From Clostridia bacterium (GTDB lineage Bacteria > Bacillota > Clostridia > Oscillospirales > Acutalibacteraceae), in NCBI GenBank assembly GCA_024404065.1, contig JAKSQR010000099.1, forward strand, positions 1-5,887: a stretch of DNA of 5,887 bases, read 5' to 3'. The notes beneath the pieces were generated by a model. That model had not been told where the DNA came from. It was given only the letters and a program-made list of their open reading frames with translations, and made no database searches. The position numbers and the translations under genes are program-made. Below are positions 1 through 4,517 of the stretch, one piece after another. Positions within the stretch are counted from its first letter, which is position 1; each line of letters begins with the position of its first letter.

Positions 1-461
1 TAGCCTGCATTGTCGTAGGGTATATCTGTGGGGTTACCGTCCTCATCAAGCTTGAAAAGGTAAAACTCAATTTCAGGGCCGAAGAAGAAGGTGTAGCCCG
101 CTTTAGCAGCATCATCAATAGCCTTTTTAAGAATACTGCGGCAGTCGTTTTCAAAAACCTTGCCATCAGGGTAGGTGATGGAGCAGAACATTCTTACAAC
201 CTTGCCGTGCTCAGGCCTCCAGGGGAGGATTGTGAGTGTGTCAGGGTCAGGATGAAGGAACAAATCAGAGTGGGCAACATCGCCAAAGCCCCTTACAGAG
301 GAGCCATCAAATGCAATGCCAAACTCAAAGGCTCTTTTAAGCTCTGAGGGCATAATGGATATATTTTTCAGTTTGCCATAAACGTCACAGAATGCAAGTC
401 TTATAAACTTTACATCGTCCTCCATAACATACTGAAGTATTTCTTCTGCTGAATAATTCAT
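1..461 (-). CDS. glnA: Glutamine synthetase type I, N-terminal part (3' end beyond the left edge)
   Basis: GlnA makes glutamine from glutamate, ammonium and ATP in the cytoplasm, normally as a dodecamer. The visible 153 codons start with MNYSAEEILQYVMEDDVKFI. They cover the beta-grasp N-terminal domain, with the family motif FDGSSVRGF at about residues 51-59, then enter the catalytic domain with GPEIEFYLF from residue 128. The glutamates of that motif correspond to the metal-binding glutamates of the family. The full protein should be about 440 residues for the GSI-alpha form, so roughly two thirds lie outside the window; the adenylylation-site region cannot be inspected. The start is the ATG complementary to 459-461, preceded by GAGAGG (complement of 470-475) at an 8-base spacing. 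The gene is divergent from the ORF74-gdhA unit, and its leader carries a possible attenuator. Family assignment is firm; the subtype is inferred. Confidence 0.96.
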   Translation of the reverse strand, partial: MNYSAEEILQYVMEDDVKFIRLAFCDVYGKLKNISIMPSELKRAFEFGIAFDGSSVRGFGDVAHSDLFLHPDPDTLTILPWRPEHGKVVRMFCSITYPDGKVFENDCRSILKKAIDDAAKAGYTFFFGPEIEFYLFKLDEDGNPTDIPYDNAG

Positions 462-489
462 AATTCAAACCTCTCATTCCAAGAAATTC

Positions 490-537
490 AAAAAATGAGC
501 ACAGGTGCAAATTTCCAATAGGGGAGCCGCCTTGCTC
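490..537 (-). terminator. Terminator-like hairpin in the glnA leader (possible attenuator)
   Basis: Read on the minus strand, GAGCAAGG (530-537) pairs with CCTGTGCTC (497-505) with a single bulged G, giving an 8 bp stem. This is followed by A and then six Ts (490-495). The apical region is 24 nt with little strong internal pairing. The hairpin lies between the predicted glnA start site (about 542) and the glnA RBS, so it would stop glnA transcripts unless read through. An alternative pairing is possible: GGAAATTT in the loop (512-519) with GAATTTCT just after the T-run (482-489), 8 pairs including two G-U. Forming it would compete with the terminator. A control role is inference; the inverted repeat and T-run are seen directly. 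The opposite strand has no T-run. Confidence 0.55.
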
Positions 538-548
538 TTATGGCAATG

Positions 549-578
549 ATTTTATCATACATATTTATATTATGTCAA
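549..578 (-). promoter_or_regulatory. Predicted sigma-A-type promoter for glnA
   Basis: The minus strand reads a perfect -35 TTGACA (573-578), an 18-base AT-rich spacer, and a -10 TAAAAT (549-554). This predicts transcription starting near 542, about 80 bases upstream of the glnA ATG, immediately before the terminator-like hairpin. GATAAA, shifted two bases, is an alternative -10 with a 16-base spacer. Confidence 0.7.
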
Positions 579-631
579 TGTTTATATAAATATGGAAATT
601 AGGACATTTGATTGCTTTTGGTAAAAAATAC

Positions 632-660
632 TTGACTTTAGCGCTTTAGTGTAGTAAAAT
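632..660 (+). promoter_or_regulatory. Predicted sigma-A-type promoter reading toward ORF74 and gdhA
   Basis: The plus strand has -35 TTGACT (632-637), exactly 17 bases of spacer, and -10 TAAAAT (655-660), predicting a start near 667. It is the only good promoter seen upstream of the 74-aa ORF and gdhA. It is divergent from the glnA promoter, with about 53 bases between the two -35 boxes. A large inverted repeat covers the -10 box and start site, and a terminator hairpin follows within about 12 bases of the start. Confidence 0.72.
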
Positions 661-674
661 ACTGACACTAAAGC
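643..674. promoter_or_regulatory. Inverted repeat over the -10 box, probable repressor operator
   Basis: GCTTTAGTGT (643-652) and ACACTAAAGC (665-674) form a perfect 10 bp inverted repeat. Inside it, AGTA (653-656) and TACT (660-663) extend the symmetry, with a single unpaired G at 664 and a central AAA. Because the predicted transcript starts near 667, most of this repeat is not transcribed from the rightward promoter. That favours a DNA-binding operator over an RNA structure. Its position over the -10 and +1 is typical of a repressor site. I cannot name the regulator: it does not fit the GlnR/TnrA half-site spacing, and the resemblance of the TAGT/ACTA arms to BlaI/CopY-like sites is too loose to claim. 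Confidence 0.6.
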
Positions 675-677
675 AAA

Positions 678-715
678 GGCGCTGATAGGACTATGGTCTA
701 TTAGCGCCCTTTTTT
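678..715 (+). terminator. Intrinsic terminator or attenuator ahead of ORF74
   Basis: GGCGCTGATAG pairs with CTATTAGCGCC (one G-U pair). With a bulged G and two more pairs this makes a stem of about 13 bp closed by a TATG loop (678-708), followed by C and six Ts (710-715). It sits only about 12 bases after the predicted start of the rightward promoter, so the default product would be a transcript of about 50 nt. Either this is a stand-alone short RNA unit, or the terminator is conditional and gates expression of ORF74 and gdhA. The hairpin and T-run are seen directly; the gating role is inferred. Confidence 0.75.
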
Positions 716-755
716 ATTGCGGTAGGCCAAATTTCACGATGAAAACGGTGATATA

Positions 756-980
756 ATGTCAGACTACAGTAATAAATTTTTTATGCCCTCACAGGCAATG
801 GCTGTAAATCTTATTGATGTTGAGTCAGTTAAGAGCAAGGCTACAAAGAATGTACATAATCAGAGTGCCGCAGTCAAAAGCGGTGAAGCAAAAATTACAT
901 TCAACGGCGCAGGCATAAATAAATCCTTTAAGGCTACACCCGAAGCAGAGAGCCTTATGGATATAAGAAAGAATGCCTGA
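756..980 (+). CDS. Hypothetical 74-aa protein upstream of gdhA
   Basis: I do not recognise this protein. It begins MSDYSNKFFMPSQAMAVNLI and is rich in Ser, Lys, Ala and Asn. It has no signal peptide, no membrane segment, no Cys pairs and no obvious nucleotide or metal motif. The C-terminal half (AKITFNGAGINKSFKATPEA, then SLMDIRKNA) could be a small folded or peptide-like domain, but that is a guess. In favour of a real gene: codon use resembles its neighbours, it lies on the same strand directly before gdhA with 66 bases between, and it is downstream of a good promoter. Against: the ribosome site is weak (GGTGA at 747-751, only 4 bases before the ATG) and I know no family match. If expressed, it probably shares a transcript with gdhA, as no promoter is clear in the gap. 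Confidence 0.5.
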   Translation: MSDYSNKFFMPSQAMAVNLIDVESVKSKATKNVHNQSAAVKSGEAKITFNGAGINKSFKATPEAESLMDIRKNA

Positions 981-996
981 CAGGAGAGTTAAAAAA

Positions 997-1022
997 GATT
1001 AGTGTATTTTCAGCACATAATC
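997..1022 (+). other. Small hairpin between ORF74 and gdhA
   Basis: GATTAGTG (997-1004) pairs with CAC-A-TAATC (1014-1022, one bulged A) around a 9-base loop. It lies just before the gdhA ribosome binding site and has no T-run, so it is not a terminator. It could be an mRNA element. It shares TTAGTGTA with the left arm of the palindrome at 643-674, but with a shorter spacer. This may be chance in AT-rich DNA. Confidence 0.3.
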
Positions 1023-1046
1023 TGTAAATAGAATGGAGAGACAAAA

Positions 1047-2396
1047 ATGTTCAAAACAGAGTACGCAAAAAAGGTTTATGAAGCAACAGAGGCTAAGAAT
1101 GCCGGTCAGGACGAATACCTCCAGGCAGTAAAAGAAGTTCTTTTATCACTTGAGCCCGTTGTAGAGCAGAATCCCGTTCTTCAGAAGAAGGGTATTCTTG
1201 AAAGAATCGTTGAGCCTGAAAGACAGCTTATGTTCCGTGTAACATGGGTTGATGATAACGGCAACGTTCAGGTAAACAGAGGTTACAGAATCCAGTTTAA
1301 CTCAGCTATCGGTCCTTACAAGGGCGGTATCAGATTCCATCCCTCAGTAAACATTTCAGTTATTAAGTTCCTTGGCTTTGAGCAGATTTTCAAAAACAGC
1401 CTTACAGGCCTTGCAATGGGCGGCGGTAAAGGTGGTTCTGACTTTGACCCCAAGGGTAAGTCAGATGAAGAAATCATGAGATTCTGCCAGGCATTTATGA
1501 CAGAGCTTGCAAAGCACATCGGTTCAGATACCGACGTTCCCGCAGGTGATATCGGTGTAGGCGGCCGTGAAATCGGTTACCTCTTTGGTCAGTATAAGAG
1601 ACTTCAGAACGTATTCACAGGTGTTCTTACAGGTAAGGGTCTTGATTTCGGTGGTTCTCTTGCACGTACAGAGGCTACAGGTTATGGCCTTTGCTACCTT
1701 ACAGAGGAAATGCTCAATTGCATGAAGAATGACTCTTTCAAGGGTAAGACAGTTGTTATTTCCGGTTCAGGTAACGTTGCTATTTACGCTTGCCAGAAGG
1801 CTACTCAGCTTGGTGGTAAGGTAGTTGCAATGAGCGACTCAAACGGTTATATTTATGACCCCAACGGCATTAACCTTGATGTTGTTAAGCAGCTTAAGGA
1901 AGTTGAAAGAGCAAGAATCTGTGAGTATGTAAACAGAGTAGAAGGTGCTGAGTATCACGAAGGCTGCAGAAATATCTGGGGCATCAAGTGTGATGTAGCT
2001 CTTCCCTGCGCTACTCAGAATGAGCTTGATGGCGATGCAGCTAAGAAGCTTATTGCTAACGGTGTTATCGCTGTTGCAGAAGGCGCTAACATGCCCTCAA
2101 CTCCCGAAGCAGTTGAAGCACTTCAGGCAGCAGGCGTTCTCTTTGCTCCCGCAAAGGCAGCTAACGCAGGCGGCGTTGCAGTTTCAGGTCTTGAAATGAG
2201 CCAGAACTCAATGAGATATGACTGGACATTTGAAGAGGTTGATGGCAAGCTTCAGGGCATTATGAAGAATATCTTCCACAACATTTATGATGCTGCTGAG
2301 AAGTATGGCGTAGCAGGCGACCTTGTAGCAGGTGCAAACATTGCAGGCTTCGAGAAGGTTTCAAACGCTATGCTTGCAGAAGGTATTATTTATTGA
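1047..2396 (+). CDS. gdhA: NADP-type glutamate dehydrogenase (hexameric, class I)
   Basis: GdhA reductively aminates 2-oxoglutarate with ammonium to give glutamate, and is normally a cytoplasmic homohexamer. The 449-residue length is typical of the small hexameric class. The N-terminal substrate domain shows YKGGIRFHP (91-99), GLAMGGGKGG (121-130) with the expected catalytic Lys at 128, and the loop VPAGDIGVGGREIGYL (164-179) with the expected catalytic Asp at 168. The dinucleotide domain starts near 232 with VVISGSGNVA (236-245). The strand-end segment AMSDSNGYIYD (261-271) resembles NADP-dependent enzymes such as E. coli GdhA rather than the NAD-specific clostridial form; cofactor preference is therefore inferred. 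AKAANAGGVAVSGLEMSQNS (369-388) is the conserved C-terminal substrate region. GGAGAG at 1035-1040, 6 bases before the ATG, supports the start. A terminator follows. With glnA divergent next door, an ammonium-assimilation role is likely. Confidence 0.97.
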   Translation: MFKTEYAKKVYEATEAKNAGQDEYLQAVKEVLLSLEPVVEQNPVLQKKGILERIVEPERQLMFRVTWVDDNGNVQVNRGYRIQFNSAIGPYKGGIRFHPSVNISVIKFLGFEQIFKNSLTGLAMGGGKGGSDFDPKGKSDEEIMRFCQAFMTELAKHIGSDTDVPAGDIGVGGREIGYLFGQYKRLQNVFTGVLTGKGLDFGGSLARTEATGYGLCYLTEEMLNCMKNDSFKGKTVVISGSGNVAIYACQKATQLGGKVVAMSDSNGYIYDPNGINLDVVKQLKEVERARICEYVNRVEGAEYHEGCRNIWGIKCDVALPCATQNELDGDAAKKLIANGVIAVAEGANMPSTPEAVEALQAAGVLFAPAKAANAGGVAVSGLEMSQNSMRYDWTFEEVDGKLQGIMKNIFHNIYDAAEKYGVAGDLVAGANIAGFEKVSNAMLAEGIIY

Positions 2397-2439
2397 TTTT
2401 ACCTTTTCATAAGGCAGAAATTATATAGTGCTTTTATCA

Positions 2440-2472
2440 GGGATGGAGAGCTTTTCTCCATCCCTTTATTTT
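2440..2472 (+). terminator. Intrinsic terminator after gdhA
   Basis: GGGATGGAGA (2440-2449) and TCTCCATCCC (2455-2464) form a perfect 10 bp stem around the 5-base loop GCTTT, followed by TTTATTTT (2465-2472). It ends the gdhA transcript about 45 bases after the stop codon and separates gdhA from bioY. Confidence 0.93.
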
Positions 2473-2519
2473 GTTAAATAAAAGCCTTTATTGTGTATCA
2501 ATATTGTATATTATTCACA

Positions 2520-2548
2520 TTGTAGATAATGGTCTTATATGGTATAAA
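2520..2548 (+). promoter_or_regulatory. Possible bioY promoter
   Basis: Since gdhA ends in a strong terminator, bioY needs its own promoter in 2473-2590. The best fit is TTGTAG (2520-2525), 17 bases, TATAAA (2543-2548), giving a start near 2555. The region is very AT-rich, so other placements are possible, for example a TATAAT at 2564-2569 without a good -35. I see no convincing BirA-type biotin operator. Confidence 0.4.
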
Positions 2549-2607
2549 TATTGCGTTGATTTTTATAATCAGGCAGATATATATTTTCCCCGAAAGAAGG
2601 AATTTTT

Positions 2608-3159
2608 ATGAAAAAGAAAACCCTTATAAACACTGTTGAAATTGGTGTTATGGCTGCAATTATTGCTATATGCTCATGGATTTCACTTAACGTAGGTAAT
2701 GTACCCTTTACCCTTCAGACCTTTGGTGTGTTTCTTGCCCTTCAGGTATTAGGTGGTGCAAACGGTACTATCGCTGTACTTGTGTATATTATACTCGGCC
2801 TTGTAGGTGTGCCCGTTTTTGCAGGCTTCACAGGTGGCGTAGGTATAATTCTCGGACCTACCGGCGGCTACATTGTTGGCTTCCTCATTATGGGCGTAAT
2901 TTATTGGTTCAGCGAAAAGGTTCAGAAAAACACTCTTATTCAGGTGCTTATACTTGTGCTTGGCCTTGTTGCCTGCTACGGTTTTGGTACAATCTGGTTT
3001 TCAAAGGTATATGCAAATCAGGGCAATGCAGTAACATTATGGGCAGTTTTAGGCTGGTGTGTTTTCCCATTTATCATTCCCGATGCCGTAAAGCTGGCTG
3101 TTTCCGTAATTATTTCAAAAAATCTTAAAAAAGTACTACCAAAAATCAGGAAAATATAA
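2608..3159 (+). CDS. bioY: BioY, biotin-binding S component of an ECF transporter
   Basis: BioY is the membrane protein that captures biotin and, with an energy-coupling module (EcfA, EcfA', EcfT), imports it. The 183-residue length and strongly hydrophobic profile fit the family. I infer about six membrane segments: roughly 8-27, 34-50, 53-69, 84-102, 109-129 and 144-170. Family motifs are VPFTLQTF (32-39), GVPVFAGFTGG (67-77), LGPTGGY (82-88) and IPDAVKL (157-163). The Lys/Arg-rich tail (KNLKKVLPKIRKI) is probably cytoplasmic. AGAAGG at 2595-2600, 7 bases before the ATG, supports the start. No ecf or biotin synthesis genes are next to it, so it probably shares a coupling module encoded elsewhere (a group II arrangement), suggesting the host salvages biotin. 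It is flanked by unrelated genes and is probably a single-gene transcript or weakly linked to purA. Confidence 0.94.
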   Translation: MKKKTLINTVEIGVMAAIIAICSWISLNVGNVPFTLQTFGVFLALQVLGGANGTIAVLVYIILGLVGVPVFAGFTGGVGIILGPTGGYIVGFLIMGVIYWFSEKVQKNTLIQVLILVLGLVACYGFGTIWFSKVYANQGNAVTLWAVLGWCVFPFIIPDAVKLAVSVIISKNLKKVLPKIRKI

Positions 3160-3189
3160 TATAATATAAAATGGTGCAGAGAGTGCACC
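3155..3189 (+). promoter_or_regulatory. Tandem TATAAT boxes and a hairpin ahead of purA
   Basis: Overlapping TATAAT (3155-3160), TATAAT (3160-3165) and TATAAA (3165-3170) boxes begin within the bioY stop codon region. They are followed by a perfect 6 bp stem, GGTGCA (3173-3178) and TGCACC (3184-3189), with a GAGAG loop. No good -35 is visible at 16-18 bases from any of the -10s, so a promoter is plausible but unproven. The sequence after the stem (TTGGTTTGGTT) is not a proper T-run, so this is at best a weak terminator for bioY. If transcription starts near 3172, the stem would form the extreme 5' end of the purA mRNA. No purine riboswitch is seen. Confidence 0.4.
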
Positions 3190-3231
3190 TTGGTTTGGTT
3201 AAAATTATTTCATATAAAAGGAGACAGCATT

Positions 3232-4506
3232 ATGTCTAACGGAGCAATTGTTGGTATTAACTGGGGCGACGAAGGCAAAGGCCGTATGGTTGACCTTCTT
3301 ACTAATCAGTACGATATAGTAGTTCGCTATCAGGGCGGCGGTAACGCAGGCCATACCGTAATTAACGATTTTGGTAAGTTCGCACTTCATCTGCTTCCCT
3401 CAGGTATTTTCCGTCCCGGCGTAGTAAGTATTCTTGGTAACGGTGTTGCACTTGACCCCGAAAATCTCTGGAACGAGATGCAGGGCGTAGAGGCACAGGG
3501 CGTTCCCCTTACACCTGATAAGCTTATGATAAGCGACCGTTGTTCACTTCTTCTTCCCTGGCATCGTGAGCTTGACTGCCTTGAGGAAGCAAGACTTGCA
3601 GATAAGAAATATGGCTCAACAAGACAGGGTATAGCTCCCTTCTACTCAGATAAGTATCAGAAAAAGACTGTACTTGCAGGCGAGCTTTTCTACCCCGAGC
3701 AGCTTAAGGCACACCTTGCAGATTTACTTGAGTGGAAAAACCTTACAATCACAAAGGTTTATGGCGCAGAGCCCATCACAATGGAATCCGTAATGGAGTG
3801 GGTTGATAATTACTGCGAAAAAATTAAGCCCTTTATCTGTGATACAGGCAGATTTTTAAGAGAGGCCGAAAAGAATGGCAAGCACATCCTCTTTGAGGCA
3901 CAGCTTGGCGCACTTCGTGACCTTGACTTTGGTATTGTTCCCTATACTACATCCTCAAACCCCATCGCATCCTACGCACCTGTAGGCTCAGGTCTTACAA
4001 CTGCAAAGCTTGATGATGTTATTGGTGTAGTCAAGGCATACTCCACTTGCGTTGGTGAGGGTCCCTTCACCTGCGAAATGTTTGGCGAAGAGGCAGAGAA
4101 GCTTCGTGAATTCGGCTTTGAATACGGTGCAAAGACAGGCAGACCCAGAAGAGTTGGTCCTATCGATATCGTAGCTACCCGCTATGGTGTTGAGTGCCAG
4201 GGCGCTACTGCAATCGCTCTTACAAAGCTTGATGTACTCAGCTATATGGACAAAATCCCCGTATGTACTCAGTATGAGCTCAACGGTGAAAAGATAGATT
4301 ATTTCCCATTCCCCACAGCACTTCCTATGTGCAAGCCTGTAATTGAATACCTTCCCGGCTTCAAGACAGATGTATCATCCTGCCGTGAGTGGGATGACCT
4401 TCCCAAGGCTGCACAGGATTACGTTCTTTACATTGAAGAAAAAATCGGCTGTTTCATTAAGTATGTTTCAGTTGGTCCTGAGCGTGACAGCATTATTATC
4501 AGATAA
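3232..4506 (+). CDS. purA: Adenylosuccinate synthase, divergent clostridial-type form
   Basis: PurA joins IMP and aspartate, using GTP, to give adenylosuccinate, the first committed step to AMP. The start is the ATG at 3232, because AAAGGAG (3217-3223) sits 8 bases upstream and translation then begins MSNGAIVGINWGDEGKG. An in-frame TTG at 3190 would add 14 residues but falls in the hairpin and lacks an RBS. The resulting 424 residues match the family length. Conserved features are WGDEGKG (11-17) with the catalytic Asp13, GGGNAGHT (35-42) with the catalytic His41, TSSN in the nucleotide site, the substrate loop KTGRPRR (301-307) and the guanine-recognition TKLD (331-334). Several usual motifs differ: INWGDEG for the common QWGDEG, YGSTRQGIAPFYSDK (127-141) for GTTGRGIGPAYEDK, and FEAQLG (221-226) for FEGAQG. 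I believe similar forms occur in other Clostridia. It is followed by purB after 11 bases, which supports the AMP-synthesis role. Confidence 0.9.
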   Translation: MSNGAIVGINWGDEGKGRMVDLLTNQYDIVVRYQGGGNAGHTVINDFGKFALHLLPSGIFRPGVVSILGNGVALDPENLWNEMQGVEAQGVPLTPDKLMISDRCSLLLPWHRELDCLEEARLADKKYGSTRQGIAPFYSDKYQKKTVLAGELFYPEQLKAHLADLLEWKNLTITKVYGAEPITMESVMEWVDNYCEKIKPFICDTGRFLREAEKNGKHILFEAQLGALRDLDFGIVPYTTSSNPIASYAPVGSGLTTAKLDDVIGVVKAYSTCVGEGPFTCEMFGEEAEKLREFGFEYGAKTGRPRRVGPIDIVATRYGVECQGATAIALTKLDVLSYMDKIPVCTQYELNGEKIDYFPFPTALPMCKPVIEYLPGFKTDVSSCREWDDLPKAAQDYVLYIEEKIGCFIKYVSVGPERDSIIIR

Positions 4507-4517
4507 GGAGAACAAAA

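Noticed and set aside
650..667. Possible GlnR/TnrA box (TGT...ACA) in the divergent region
   Set aside because: The TGTNA-N7-TNACA pattern needs 17 bases with A at position 5. Here the interval is 18 bases and position 5 is G, so it does not fit; the larger palindrome explains the symmetry better.
981..988. Ribosome-site-like CAGGAGAG right after ORF74
   Set aside because: No start codon follows at a workable distance; the gdhA start has its own GGAGAG at 1035-1040.
1316..1519. Minus-strand open frame inside gdhA
   Set aside because: It is antisense to conserved GdhA active-site coding sequence, with no RBS or domain support.
2471..2500. BirA-like biotin operator upstream of bioY
   Set aside because: TTGTTAAAT at 2471-2479 resembles a left half-site, but no matching GTTAACAA-type half is found at the expected distance.
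2904..3128. Second plus-strand open frame inside bioY
   Set aside because: It is out of frame with a clear BioY protein and its translation has no family features.
3190..3231. Longer purA starting at TTG 3190
   Set aside because: The extra 14 residues are not family-like, the TTG lies at the edge of a hairpin with no ribosome site, and the ATG at 3232 has a strong AAAGGAG and gives the standard N-terminus.
3160..3231. Purine riboswitch ahead of purA
   Set aside because: Only 72 bases are available and they hold a single 6 bp hairpin, with none of the three-helix junction or conserved loop sequences of the purine class.
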